From Lutispora sp003527145 (lineage in GTDB: Bacteria; Bacillota; Clostridia; Lutisporales; Lutisporaceae), in contig JASBZB010000017.1 in assembly GCA_029983695.1 (NCBI GenBank), positions 22,389 through 86,388 on the forward strand: 64,000 nt of DNA. Direction: 5' to 3'. Below are positions 42,333-51,114 of this stretch, one piece after another; the first letter of the stretch is position 1; every line of letters starts with the position of its first letter. The translations under genes were made by a program, and so were the position numbers. The notes under the pieces are model-generated. The model had not been told where the DNA came from, did no database searches, and saw only the letters and a program-made list of their open reading frames with translations.

Positions 42333-43373
42333 TTAGGCGTATAGTTCGGTGAAAATGTTTCTTAGGGCTTCGGATTCTCTGAGCAGCTGCAGTGTTATGT
42401 CTGCATGTCCTTTTGTATAGCCGTTTCCTATTATCATCGTTACATCACTGCCTACGCCTTCTGCACCCAAAGCTGCCTTAGTAAAGCTGGTAGCCATGCT
42501 GAAGAAGTATACCAGGCCTGTATTCTTTGTGCTGAGTATGCTGGTCATTTCTGTGTCGGGGACATTTACGTTATTGATGGTTATGTCAGCCATTTGTCCG
42601 TTTGTATATTCTGCAACCTTATTCATCACTTCTGTAGGTGCTTGAGCATTAGCTGAAAATACTACATCGCAAAAGCCCAGCTTCTGAAGCCTTTCTGTGC
42701 TTTTTTGGCTGTGGCACAAGCCTATTACCTTGCCTGTAACTCCTGCTCTCTTTTTGGCTTCATAGCAGCAGAGCATGCCGGATTTGCCGCCGGCGCCGAT
42801 AATAAGTACTGTATCTCCCGGTTTAACAAGTCTTGCTACCTGCGCCGGAGCTCCTGCTACATCAAGCGCAGAAAGCACCAGTTTTTCAGGCATATCTGTA
42901 GGAATCTTGGAATAGATTCCGCTTTCGAATAATATGGCTTTTCCTTCTATATCTACCTGATCGATATCTTTTCTTATCTCTTTTATCTTGTCTATTCTGA
43001 GCGGTGTGAGCGATAAAGAAACCAAAGTGGCTATCTTGTCCCCAATCTTTAGATCGGTCTTTCCTTCCAAGGCTTCACCTATCTTTTCTATCGTACCTAT
43101 AAGCATTCCGCCGGAGCCTGTTACAGGGTTCTGATGCTTGCCTCTCTCTGCTACTATACCCTTCATGATCTCAGCGATTTTTTCTTCATTGCCGCCAGCC
43201 TGTTCCTCTATCTGTGTGAAGCTAGCCGAATCTATATTCAGTGTCTGTACATTTATCAGAATTTCATTATCATAGAGAACATCCATGTTGTTATCGATTT
43301 TCTTTGCAGGTTGGGGCAATACTCCCTTCGGTTCAATAACCCTGTGTGTACCATATTTGCATCCTTTTAACAT
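42333..43373 (-). CDS. kdd: L-erythro-3,5-diaminohexanoate dehydrogenase
   Basis: 346 aa, AGGAGG before ATG. It has an NAD-binding fold (VLIIGAGGKSGMLC) and the family's opening segment GCKYGTHRVIEPKGVLPQ. It oxidises the product of KamDE to 5-amino-3-oxohexanoate. First gene of the operon, 217 bp downstream of a sigma-54 promoter. The next enzymes of the pathway (Kce, Kal) and the acetoacetate CoA-transferase are not in the window. Confidence 0.95.
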   Translation of the reverse strand: MLKGCKYGTHRVIEPKGVLPQPAKKIDNNMDVLYDNEILINVQTLNIDSASFTQIEEQAGGNEEKIAEIMKGIVAERGKHQNPVTGSGGMLIGTIEKIGEALEGKTDLKIGDKIATLVSLSLTPLRIDKIKEIRKDIDQVDIEGKAILFESGIYSKIPTDMPEKLVLSALDVAGAPAQVARLVKPGDTVLIIGAGGKSGMLCCYEAKKRAGVTGKVIGLCHSQKSTERLQKLGFCDVVFSANAQAPTEVMNKVAEYTNGQMADITINNVNVPDTEMTSILSTKNTGLVYFFSMATSFTKAALGAEGVGSDVTMIIGNGYTKGHADITLQLLRESEALRNIFTELYA

Positions 43374-43589
43374 ATTATTCCTCCTATTATTGATAATTTT
43401 TGATTTGCAAATCTCTGTTGTGCTAACTGATAACGATTGCCTAAGCCTTCACGATGCAATTTTATATCAGTCAATACAGCAGTCATCTGACCAACTGACG
43501 CCTAATACCATCCCTTCCGTGTTTTTTCGTGAAAAATTCCATGGCTTTCAGTGGTTTCCGTTTTCCTTGATGATGCTACTTTATTATGT
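43374..43589 (-). other. Leader of the lysine operon
   Basis: About 205 bases of untranslated leader between the sigma-54 promoter and kdd. It contains a CCGTGTTTTTTCGTGAAAAAT and CAGTGGTTTCCGTTTTCC module (43519-43576) of the dispersed family and no recognised RNA switch. Confidence 0.45.
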
Positions 43590-43605
43590 TGCAAAAACTA
43601 TGCCA
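43590..43605 (-). promoter_or_regulatory. Sigma-54 promoter of the lysine operon
   Basis: Minus strand reads TGGCAT, five bases, TTGCA: the -24/-12 pattern with exact spacing. It sits immediately downstream of the terminator of the sigma-54 activator gene and upstream of kdd, so the activator next door is the obvious partner. Confidence 0.8.
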
Positions 43606-43609
43606 GATT

Positions 43610-43648
43610 AAAAAAGGGGCAAATAGCTATGATAAGCTGATTTGCTCC
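43610..43648 (-). terminator. Terminator of the sigma-54 activator gene
   Basis: GGAGCAAAT-(C)-AGCT pairs with AGCTATTTGCCCC around TATCAT, then six T in the minus direction. It keeps activator transcripts from entering the lysine operon. Confidence 0.85.
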
Positions 43649-43672
43649 ATTTATAATGCCGAAATTTAGGCT

Positions 43673-45079
43673 TTATATTTTGATGCCGTATTTGCTTATT
43701 TTATATTGAAGAGTTTGGCGGGGCACCTCAAGCATTTCTGCAGCCCTAGTAATATTTCCTCCGGTTCTTTGCATGGCTTTATGTATGATGATGCTCTCCA
43801 CCTTGTTTATCGTTTCTGTCAAAGGCTTTATCTCGGCTCTCTTTATCCTTGATCTATTTTTCATATAAATATCCTGGAGATAATGAGGCAGGGATTTGGG
43901 AGTGATCTCATCCCCCTCTGCCATATTCATAGCTCCTTCTATGGCATGCTCAAGCTCTCTGACATTGCCGTGCCAGGGATAGGACATGAAAAACTCCATA
44001 GCGCTTGCAGTTAAACCCTTGATCTTCTTGCCCAATATCTTGTTGTATTTTTCTATAAAAAATTTGGAAAGGACTGTGATGTCTTCATATCGCTCCCTAA
44101 GAGGAGGCATCCTGAGAGAAATAACACTCAGCCTATAAAAAAGATCATCTCTTATATACCTGTTTGCAAGGGCTTCTCTCGGGTCTGTACCGATGGCGGT
44201 CATGATCCTCACATCCACATGGGTCACCTTTGTATCTCCCACTCTCCGCACATTATTATCCTGCAGCACTCTCAGAAGCTTTGCCTGGAGGTTGGTGGAC
44301 ATGGAGTTTATTTCATCAAGGAAAAGGGTGCCTCCACTGGCCAATTCAAACAAGCCGGGCCTGTTTTCGGCTCCCGTAAAGCTTCCCTTTACCGTGCCGA
44401 ATAGTATGCTTTCCAGCAGGGTGTCGGGTATGGCAGCGCAATTTTGGGCTATGAAGGGCTTATTCCGTCTCGGGCTTGCGTTATGTATGGCGTGAACCAG
44501 AAGCTCCTTGCCCGTGCCCGTTTCTCCATAGACCATCACCGGCGAAGGGGAATTGGATACGGACAGGGCATCCTTTTTCAGCTTCAGCATGGCATCTGTT
44601 ATTCCGATTATGTCTGCGAAATTATATACTGCTCCGCTGCCGTCCTTTTTTCTTGTGTTATTGGATTCCTTCAAAAGCTCTGCTTGAAGGTCTACAACCC
44701 TCTCCGACAGTTTTTTCACTTCGGTTATGTCCTTGGATATCTCCACAGCGCCAATTATTTTTCTGCCGGATTTTATAGGTATGGTAGTGTTGACGGTGGT
44801 GATCACCTGGCCCCTGTAATTTCTGAAGGATTGCTGATGATTCAGTATAGGGCTGCCGTTTCTTATTACCTTCATGATGGTGCTGGTTTCTGCGGTTAGA
44901 GACGGATATATTTCAAGTATGTGGCGGCCGATAGCCTCCTCAGGGTTTATGGCGTCCAGATCTGCGGCAAATTTATTGTAATAGATTATTTTGCCCGAGC
45001 TATCTACAATATGTATGCCATCATCAATGTGGTCCAATATCTCCTCAATATTCTCCTTAAAGAGAGAGTCTATCATCAT
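43673..45079 (-). CDS. Sigma-54-dependent activator, PAS-AAA+-Fis
   Basis: 468 aa; GGAGGTGG five bases before the first of two ATG codons. PAS domain (about 8-110, IVDSSGKIIYYNKFAADL), AAA+ domain (Walker A GETGTGKEL, GSFTGA in place of the usual GAFTGA, Walker B LFLDEI, DDLFYRLSV), and a Fis-type helix-turn-helix at the end (ITRAAEMLEVPRQTLQYKI). The GAFTGA loop touches sigma-54; Ser for Ala is a known tolerated change in some members but worth noting. It lies upstream of and is transcribed toward the lysine operon and probably senses lysine, a metabolite or redox through PAS. Confidence 0.92.
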   Translation of the reverse strand: MMIDSLFKENIEEILDHIDDGIHIVDSSGKIIYYNKFAADLDAINPEEAIGRHILEIYPSLTAETSTIMKVIRNGSPILNHQQSFRNYRGQVITTVNTTIPIKSGRKIIGAVEISKDITEVKKLSERVVDLQAELLKESNNTRKKDGSGAVYNFADIIGITDAMLKLKKDALSVSNSPSPVMVYGETGTGKELLVHAIHNASPRRNKPFIAQNCAAIPDTLLESILFGTVKGSFTGAENRPGLFELASGGTLFLDEINSMSTNLQAKLLRVLQDNNVRRVGDTKVTHVDVRIMTAIGTDPREALANRYIRDDLFYRLSVISLRMPPLRERYEDITVLSKFFIEKYNKILGKKIKGLTASAMEFFMSYPWHGNVRELEHAIEGAMNMAEGDEITPKSLPHYLQDIYMKNRSRIKRAEIKPLTETINKVESIIIHKAMQRTGGNITRAAEMLEVPRQTLQYKISKYGIKI

Positions 45080-45140
45080 TAGCCACCTCCACATTTATTC
45101 AAATTTCCATTTGCCAATTATTCGGCACATAGGGTTTATA

Positions 45141-45167
45141 ATTAGCAGGTATATATTACCTGCTAAT
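45141..45167 (-). promoter_or_regulatory. Perfect inverted repeat at the activator gene's start site
   Basis: ATTAGCAGGTA and TACCTGCTAAT, 11-bp arms with a five-base spacer, span the expected transcription start of the activator gene. Good operator geometry; a 5' RNA hairpin is the other reading. Confidence 0.6.
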
Positions 45168-45170
45168 TTC

Positions 45171-45198
45171 ATTATAGCATATTGCTCTTTTGAGTCAA
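45171..45198 (-). promoter_or_regulatory. Sigma-A promoter of the activator gene
   Basis: Minus strand TTGACT (45198-45193), 16-bp spacer, TATAAT (45176-45171). It leads into the inverted repeat at 45141-45167. Confidence 0.75.
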
Positions 45199-45304
45199 AT
45201 AAAAGAGTTACGAGGGCCAGGGTATTCCTTATGGGTCTTGGGAAAAGTAATCCGCCGTGTCCTTCAGTGCAAAGTTCCGTGTCAATCCGTGTTCCCCGTC
45301 TCTC

Positions 45305-45332
45305 CTGAGTTCTGAGCTCTGAATCCTTAGCC
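45305..45332 (-). repeat. Four-heptad array behind murI
   Basis: Plus strand CTGAGTT, CTGAGCT, CTGAATC, CTTAGCC then CTATTAA, which contains the murI stop. An ACACGG-type module (45255-45300) and a GGGTATTCCTTATGGGTCTTGGG module (45220-45243) precede it. Confidence 0.75.
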
Positions 45333-45335
45333 CTA

Positions 45336-46142
45336 TTAATACTTTTCTATATCTATTTTCTCTACCCAGCCTACGGGCTTATGCAGGAAATTTTCTCCTA
45401 CCTTCTTGAACTTTACCGGGTTGTCGCTCACATAGTATTTGTATTCAGCCTGGCGCGGCCTTTCATTTTTCAGGCCGTTGGAGTTTATCATAGTCTCCAG
45501 CACCTTAGCGGTTTCGTATGCCGGGTTTACCAGTCTGATATCCGTTCCCATGACTTCCTCTATAGTCTTTTCCATAAGGGGATAGTGGGTGCAGGCCATC
45601 ACAAGTGCATCTATTCCGCTGTCTCTCAGATCCGACAGGTATCTTAAGGCAGTCAGCCTTGCGATGTCCGTATCCTGCCAGCCTTCTTCCGCTATAGGCA
45701 CGAACAGCGGGCAGGCTTTGAGCACCATGTTTACGCTGTTGTCTATCCTATATATCGCCTTTTCATAGGCTCCGCTGGAAACAGTGCCTTCCGTTCCTAT
45801 TATTCCTATCTTGTTGGTCCTTGTCACTCTGCAGGCAGTTACTGCTCCGGGCTCCACCACCCCCACTATGGGTATATCAAAGCTCTGCTGAGCCACATCC
45901 AGTGCGGCAGAGCTTGCAGTGTTGCAGGCTATCACTATTGCCTTTACTCCCTTTTCCAACAAAAACCTGATGCACTGAAAGGAAAACTTTATAACCGTTT
46001 CTTTAGATTTGCTGCCATAGGGCACTCGTGCAGTATCTCCAAAATATATGATATCTTCATCAGGCAGGACTTCCATTATTTCTTTTACAACCGTCAGTCC
46101 CCCTATCCCAGAGTCAAATACGCCAATAGGTCGTCTATCCAT
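45336..46142 (-). CDS. murI: Glutamate racemase
   Basis: 268 aa. Two-cysteine racemase: ACNTASSAALD (first Cys about 73) and ACTHYPLM (second Cys about 184), plus the N-terminal IGVFDSGIGGLTV. Makes D-glutamate for peptidoglycan. GGAGG precedes the start. Co-oriented with the PP-loop gene upstream, 14 bp away. Confidence 0.96.
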   Translation of the reverse strand: MDRRPIGVFDSGIGGLTVVKEIMEVLPDEDIIYFGDTARVPYGSKSKETVIKFSFQCIRFLLEKGVKAIVIACNTASSAALDVAQQSFDIPIVGVVEPGAVTACRVTRTNKIGIIGTEGTVSSGAYEKAIYRIDNSVNMVLKACPLFVPIAEEGWQDTDIARLTALRYLSDLRDSGIDALVMACTHYPLMEKTIEEVMGTDIRLVNPAYETAKVLETMINSNGLKNERPRQAEYKYYVSDNPVKFKKVGENFLHKPVGWVEKIDIEKY

Positions 46143-46156
46143 GATTTACCTCCACA

Positions 46157-47152
46157 TTACAGCATAAGCTTTGTCAGTTCCCGGTCCTCCGCCGGTTTTA
46201 CCGTAATGTACTCATATTTATCGTCTTTAGGTTTTTTGTACTTTACCAGTACCTCTTCCTCTTCTCTTGCTTTGCTGTAACGGGCTGCTATTGAAGCAGC
46301 AAATTGAATTTCATCCGCTGCAGGCTCATGTCCCACGGATGCTTTAAGTGCAACTGTGGATCCATTGTACTCTGCGGTGTCGAAGACCAGCATGTCATCT
46401 TTGATACGCTCCCGCAGTGCTTCATATTCCTCTTCATTTCTGGTGCTGATGGCCTTTGCCTTATCCGTGAGACGAAAATGCCTGCCAACCCTCAGCAGCT
46501 CTATATCGCTTCTGTCAGTATTTTCCTTGTCATGTTCGTATAAATCCTTCAGCCTGCCTGCAAAATTAGGCTCGGTAAGGCTGCAGCCTCCTGCAGGGCT
46601 TGGGTATTCCACTATGCCCAGTTTTTCTGCCAAAGCCATCTGAGGCTTTCTCGTCTTGCCATTGAAGCCTAAGAGCCTGTTCCTATCCACCATACCGCTT
46701 AGTTCCATCTCTGTAGGCTGAAGGTTCAGGGCACTCAGAGGCCTCAATATCTTGTTCTCATAGCCCGACTCTTCCTTTACGGTTTGAAGAGCCTTATAAT
46801 TTTGTGACATGGGCCTTTGGTTTAGAACTTCACCTGTTATAAGGAAATCATAGCCCTGCTCCTCCATAATTTTGCCTGCATAGTTAAGCATCATCGCGTG
46901 ACAGTCTATGCAAGGGTTCATGTTCTTGCCGTAGCCATGCTTCGGCTGCTTGGTCATCTCCAGATGCTCGTCGGTAAAATCAACTATCATAAGTGGCATG
47001 CCTATTTGGGCAGCCATTCTTTCAGCGTTTTTACTGCCGAAAAAAGCCGACTTGAAGCAAAGGCCTGTTACTTCAATGCCTTGATCTGCAATTATCTTTG
47101 CCGCCAATATGCTGTCGAGGCCGCCGGACATAAGCGCCAATGCTTTTGCCAT
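46157..47152 (-). CDS. PP-loop tRNA thiolation-type protein
   Basis: 331 aa; the ATG at 47152 has AAAGGA ten bases upstream and is preferred to the TTG at 47161. The ATP-pyrophosphatase motif SGGLDS is near residue 9. Next come MNPCIDCHAMML (two Cys), GEVLNQRPMSQN and the SPAGGCSLTEPNFA Cys. This is the ThiI/MnmA-related clostridial group often labelled tRNA 2-thiouridylase. The sulfur-transfer role and exact target base are inferred. Confidence 0.8.
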   Translation of the reverse strand: MAKALALMSGGLDSILAAKIIADQGIEVTGLCFKSAFFGSKNAERMAAQIGMPLMIVDFTDEHLEMTKQPKHGYGKNMNPCIDCHAMMLNYAGKIMEEQGYDFLITGEVLNQRPMSQNYKALQTVKEESGYENKILRPLSALNLQPTEMELSGMVDRNRLLGFNGKTRKPQMALAEKLGIVEYPSPAGGCSLTEPNFAGRLKDLYEHDKENTDRSDIELLRVGRHFRLTDKAKAISTRNEEEYEALRERIKDDMLVFDTAEYNGSTVALKASVGHEPAADEIQFAASIAARYSKAREEEEVLVKYKKPKDDKYEYITVKPAEDRELTKLML

Positions 47153-47176
47153 ATATATCAAATCCTTTCGTTTCTA

Positions 47177-48070
47177 CTAAACCCTTATCCACCTCAGATT
47201 GTTTCCCAGTATTTCCGCTTTCAAAATACCTTCATCTGTCATATATGATAAGAATGCAGATACCGTTGATGAGGTAAGATAATACTGCCCCATATTCAGC
47301 TTTATATCATAGTAAACTGTCATATATGCCGTGATTTCTTCCCTTGATCTGTAGTCGAAGCAGTAATTAGTTATTAGGGATATAATTTTGTCAATCCTCG
47401 CCATATTGGCTTCAATGGTGGGTATGGGGTCCTCCAGTATGTCTCCATGGCTGGGAACAAAATAATCATACTTTAAGCTTTTTAAATATTCAAGGGTGTT
47501 TATTGTATTTTTTATATCTGTAAAATATGCCAATCCATATTTGTCCAATATGTTTAAGGAAAACAGGGCATCTCCAACAAATAGGACATCATCATCTGTG
47601 GCAACGCCTACCATACCGGGAGAGTGGCCCTTCAGAGGCACTATTTTAAGGTTTATGCCCTGAATCTGTATTTCTCCTTCTACTATAATATGATTCACGG
47701 TGCTATCCTTTGCCATAAGAAACTTATTTTTCATCTCTTTTGGCGGAGCAGCCGAGAAAAGATAAAAAGGCTCCAATATAGGATTTTCAATCAACGCCTT
47801 TTCAAAAGCAGATGCATAAATAGGCGCTGAGGTTCTTTTTGATATGAAGCTATTGCCCCCGCAGTGGTCTGCGTGGGAATGGGTATTGATTATAGCCGAA
47901 GGTACGAGGCCTTCCTCTCCCGCCAGCTTTAATATTCTTCGCCCCATATCATCATCCAGGCCCGTGTCCACTATAACGGCACTGCCGCTGCCGTCGCTTA
48001 TTATACCTATGTTTACTGCACTATCTATATAATATGTATTTCCTTTAAGCTTGATAAGTTTTTGCGCCAT
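47177..48070 (-). CDS. MBL-fold metallo-hydrolase
   Basis: 297 aa from the ATG with AAGGA seven bases ahead; the longer upstream frame carries no ribosome site. Metal motif THSHADHCGG (HxHxDH), then VGDALFS and PSHGDILE. The C-terminal third (about 215-297) resembles a winged helix found in some clostridial MBL proteins. Substrate unknown. Confidence 0.85.
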   Translation of the reverse strand: MAQKLIKLKGNTYYIDSAVNIGIISDGSGSAVIVDTGLDDDMGRRILKLAGEEGLVPSAIINTHSHADHCGGNSFISKRTSAPIYASAFEKALIENPILEPFYLFSAAPPKEMKNKFLMAKDSTVNHIIVEGEIQIQGINLKIVPLKGHSPGMVGVATDDDVLFVGDALFSLNILDKYGLAYFTDIKNTINTLEYLKSLKYDYFVPSHGDILEDPIPTIEANMARIDKIISLITNYCFDYRSREEITAYMTVYYDIKLNMGQYYLTSSTVSAFLSYMTDEGILKAEILGNNLRWIRV

Positions 48071-48182
48071 CGTATCATCCTTTCCTTGAGCTATCGATAA
48101 CCGTCCCCGCCAGCTTGATTTGTAAACATTATAGCATATGATTTTGTCATGCTGTAGAAAAAATTTTGCCATAAGAAAAATA

Positions 48183-48219
48183 ATAGACGGTGAGAATTTC
48201 CCACCGCCTATTTTGCTTT
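48183..48219 (-). terminator. Terminator after the SASP gene
   Basis: ATAGGCGGTG and CACCGTCTAT arms (10 bp, one G-U) with a nine-base loop and a T-rich tail in the minus direction. Confidence 0.75.
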
Positions 48220-48224
48220 GACTG

Positions 48225-48395
48225 TTACCTGCCGCCAACTTTTCCGTTGGCAATTTCTATAGCCTTAGCTACGATATTGCCGCAGTCTCTTGAAGAGACT
48301 CCTCCCCAGCCCTGCGAGCTCACGATATGGTCTACTCCCAGTTCTCTGGCAATTTCATATTTAAGTTGCTCAGACATAAGGCCTTTTCTGCTCAT
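48225..48395 (-). CDS. Small acid-soluble spore protein, alpha/beta type
   Basis: 56 aa with CAGGAGGTG ahead of the ATG. The hallmark segments are MSEQLKYEIARELGV and GWGGVSSRDCGNIVAKAIE, matching the conserved KxExAxELGV and GxLTSRxxGxxV blocks. Such proteins coat spore DNA and are cut by the Gpr protease at the Glu-Ile bond in KYEIA. The Cys at the usual Glu/Asn position is unusual. Followed by a terminator, so monocistronic. Confidence 0.92.
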   Translation of the reverse strand: MSRKGLMSEQLKYEIARELGVDHIVSSQGWGGVSSRDCGNIVAKAIEIANGKVGGR

Positions 48396-48541
48396 GGCCG
48401 CACCTCCTGTTTTTTTAGGCTGTATTTATATTTTCTCCTGTATTAATTTATTTACACATGCAAATTTTTCATGCTGCCGGAGTCATAGAGGGCGGAAGGG
48501 TTTCTCTTGCCTTAACTGCGTCAGTGTTAATCCGTGTTCTC

Positions 48542-48569
48542 CTGAGCTCTGAGTTCTGAGCCCTGAGTT
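48542..48569 (-). repeat. Four-heptad array behind ypeB
   Basis: Plus strand CTGAGCT, CTGAGTT, CTGAGCC, CTGAGTT then CTATCTA with the ypeB stop. Preceded by TCAGTGTTAATCCGTGTTCTC (48510-48530 region). Confidence 0.75.
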
Positions 48570-48573
48570 CTAT

Positions 48574-49995
48574 CTATTGCGTCAATATTCCGTTGGCTTC
48601 TTTGATGATGCGCAGTATGTTTTCCTCATTGCCGTTCTGCGCATTTATATATATGAAATAATCGGCCCCGTTATATATTCCTTTGAATTCATAGCAGAGC
48701 TGCTCTTGATCTCCCGGCATTGGTATTATCACCAGCCTTACTCGGTTTACCTGAACCTTGCTGCTCACCTTTGCCCGGGCTTGAGCCTCTGTTATGGCCG
48801 GTTTGGGAATGGTCCTTTGGTGGTGGGCCATAAGATAGGGATAAGCGTCAAAGCCCACAATATCACCATTATCCAAGGCAAGCTTCACCTTCATCTGATC
48901 AGGATATACCAATACCCCGTTTCCTTCTACGGCCACAAAGGTCACTGTGATGGTGTTGTCATTTTTATAATAATAGGTATTCTCCAGATTTCCAAAATTC
49001 TGAGCCTTCAAGAAGGTTTTTGCCTTTTCTATAGCCTGCTCATCTGTGAGCTTCTTCTCGTTTACCGCCCTGGGATCCAGCATCCAAAGAACATGGCCGC
49101 CTTTTTTAGTTATATCAATAGATATAGATTTGCTTCTGTCTCCATCCTTCGGTATTATTTCAAGGCCGAAGGTGCTGATCTTGCCCTTGCCGGAGCTTGC
49201 CTCAACAATCTTGCCTGCCTTCTGCCCGTCGACAAACTTCTTCGCCTTATCCTGGGCGGCATTCATATCAATATCCTTTTCTGATCCCAGGCCCTTCGGC
49301 TTCCCATCTATCACATTATCGGAAAAAGGTCCGTCATAAATCATGGACGGATATTCGGTAAATCGTTTTTCTAAGGTGCCGAATTGTGTGTCTGTGGCAT
49401 TTCCGGGAGTCCTTTTCAGATAAAAGGGGCCTTTTTCAGCTATTTCTCCAAATTGTATCTTCCCTTTGTTTATATCCGCCTGCATAGTTCTAAGCTCTTT
49501 TGTTAGGCTTGCTGCATGAGTATTGAGCTTTGACAGCAAGTTTTGCTGTTCCTGGTTCATCAGCTTATTGGCAGCATTTTCCCTTGATATAGACAAGCTG
49601 AAATCTGATACTTGATTTAAAAATTTATGAGTTTTTTCCAGAACGCCTTGGGATATGGGGATCTGACTGAGGCTTTGAGATGCCGAATAGCCGCATTTCC
49701 ATATCTGATTCATCAGCTGGTTGCTCTGTACATTGTTGGCAGTAACCTCAGACTTATCCAGCAATACTTTTAGATTTTCCACTTCCTGCACCATATCTCT
49801 GAAAGATCTCTGATATTGATTCTGGAGAAAGGTCTTATATTCATTCCTCTGGGCATATATTCTATATCCATAGCCTCCCGCTCCGATAAGAGCTATGGCC
49901 AAGGCCAAGGTCAGACCCCTCCATATATTTAAATTGCGTTTGTACTTTTTGTCTCTTTCATCTTCATGCTTATCTTCCCTGCGCTTTTCTTCCAT
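48574..49995 (-). CDS. ypeB: Germination protein YpeB
   Basis: 473 aa from ATG, with GGAGGTG ahead; GTG at 50004 falls in that site. An N-terminal membrane anchor (LTLALAIALIGAGGYGYRIY) follows a charged tail, then a helical coiled stretch and C-terminal PepSY-like repeats (ARAKVSSKVQVNRVRLVII). YpeB keeps SleB in place in dormant spores. It lies four bases after sleB in the usual sleB-ypeB pair. Confidence 0.93.
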   Translation of the reverse strand: MEEKRREDKHEDERDKKYKRNLNIWRGLTLALAIALIGAGGYGYRIYAQRNEYKTFLQNQYQRSFRDMVQEVENLKVLLDKSEVTANNVQSNQLMNQIWKCGYSASQSLSQIPISQGVLEKTHKFLNQVSDFSLSISRENAANKLMNQEQQNLLSKLNTHAASLTKELRTMQADINKGKIQFGEIAEKGPFYLKRTPGNATDTQFGTLEKRFTEYPSMIYDGPFSDNVIDGKPKGLGSEKDIDMNAAQDKAKKFVDGQKAGKIVEASSGKGKISTFGLEIIPKDGDRSKSISIDITKKGGHVLWMLDPRAVNEKKLTDEQAIEKAKTFLKAQNFGNLENTYYYKNDNTITVTFVAVEGNGVLVYPDQMKVKLALDNGDIVGFDAYPYLMAHHQRTIPKPAITEAQARAKVSSKVQVNRVRLVIIPMPGDQEQLCYEFKGIYNGADYFIYINAQNGNEENILRIIKEANGILTQ

Positions 49996-50007
49996 ACCTT
50001 TCACCTC

Positions 50008-50727
50008 CTATCGGGCAAAATAGTGCTTGCCTATTACTTTTATGACAGGTCTGGACCAAATCCAACTGCTGGTAGCCTTTGCGGGATTATAATAATAGAG
50101 TGCCCCTCCCGAAGGGTCCCAGCCGTTTATTGCATCTTGAGCAGCCTTCATGGCAGTATCCCCGGGCGGCTGGAACATCTGGCCGTCATCCACGGCAGTA
50201 AAGGCACCCGGCTGAAATATTACACCTGCTATGGTGTTGGGAAAAAGAGGGCTTCTCACCCTGTTCATTATTACACCGCCGACAGCAACCTGGCCTATGT
50301 ATGGCTCACCTCTGGCTTCGCCATGTATACATTGGGCCAAGGTATATACCTCATTGCTTCTTACACCTCCGCCTCCCGAGGAAGCGCTGGACTCCGGAGG
50401 CACGTTCATGCCCAGGGCTCTTGCTGTCTCATCACCTACTATCCCGTCTGCTCTCAGACCGTTCTTTCTCTGAAAATCCAATACTGCCTGGCGGGTTTCA
50501 GTACCGTATATTCCATCGATGTTGCCTTTATAATAGCCCCATCGTTTGAGCTTATCCTGAACCACATATACGTAATCCCCGCTGGAGCCCCATTTGAGCA
50601 GTATCGTTTCCATTCCGTACCTGAATGGGTTTATCAAATATCCGGAATAGAGAAGCCCTGAAATAACGGCTGCGGAAAATGCTCCAATAACTATAAATTT
50701 ATATTTCTTCAAAAACTTCAAGAACAT
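50008..50727 (-). CDS. sleB: Spore cortex-lytic enzyme SleB
   Basis: 239 aa, GGAGGTG before ATG. A signal/anchor helix, then a peptidoglycan-binding domain (WGSSGDYVYVVQDKLKRWG to DGIVGDETARAL, about 45-110) and the Hydrolase_2 lytic transglycosylase domain with HGEARGEPYIGQVAVGGVIMNRV, in which Glu is catalytic. Depolymerises cortex during germination. Confidence 0.95.
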   Translation of the reverse strand: MFLKFLKKYKFIVIGAFSAAVISGLLYSGYLINPFRYGMETILLKWGSSGDYVYVVQDKLKRWGYYKGNIDGIYGTETRQAVLDFQRKNGLRADGIVGDETARALGMNVPPESSASSGGGGVRSNEVYTLAQCIHGEARGEPYIGQVAVGGVIMNRVRSPLFPNTIAGVIFQPGAFTAVDDGQMFQPPGDTAMKAAQDAINGWDPSGGALYYYNPAKATSSWIWSRPVIKVIGKHYFAR

Positions 50728-51019
50728 AAAAACACCTCCTGCTGTTTTAATCTATTTTTTACAGCAAGAGGTTATTTTATGTCGTTTATTTTTTCATAGA
50801 TTTTACCAATAGATTATTGTTAGAACAACAAAACCGATTTCCATAGCAATTACAGTACATGAAGGTAAAGTCCATATTATTCTCGTTACATTTTTAACAT
50901 CAATATGGAAAATAATATGCTTTTTTAATGTTCACAGTCTTTTATCAAAGCCTGGATTGAACACTCGGATATTTTGAATTATCTGTATTTACTGAATAGT
51001 AGGAATACCTTAAAACAGA

Positions 51020-51048
51020 TTGACTTAAGCCTAGGATTAGGATATAAT
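51020..51048 (+). promoter_or_regulatory. Sigma-A promoter of the hydrogenase operon
   Basis: TTGACT and TATAAT with 17-bp spacing, about 65 bp upstream of hydC. Confidence 0.85.
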
Positions 51049-51064
51049 GTTAAATATTTAACAA
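51047..51064 (+). promoter_or_regulatory. Rex-like operator at hydrogenase promoter
   Basis: ATGTTAAATATTTAACAA matches the clostridial Rex consensus TTGTTAANNNNTTAACAA at all but one position. It overlaps the -10 element and start site, where a NADH-sensing repressor would block transcription. Rex control of hydrogenases is known; here it is inferred. Confidence 0.75.
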
Positions 51065-51114
51065 TTTGTATTATAATATAGCTCTGCTATTATTCGCTGA
51101 TTGGAGGAATATTT

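Larger units (their letters stand above)
50728..51114. other. Divergent regulatory gap sleB / hydrogenase operon
   Basis: 387 bp. TGCTGT/ACAGCA arms (50740-50766) flank the sleB ribosome region. The middle is AT-rich and without genes. The right end holds the hydrogenase promoter and a Rex-like operator (51020-51064). No sporulation-sigma promoter could be assigned with confidence for sleB. Confidence 0.5.

Noticed and set aside
48396..48470. Sigma-G promoter ahead of the SASP gene
   Set aside because: GCATG-like words exist but no -10 match at the right distance.
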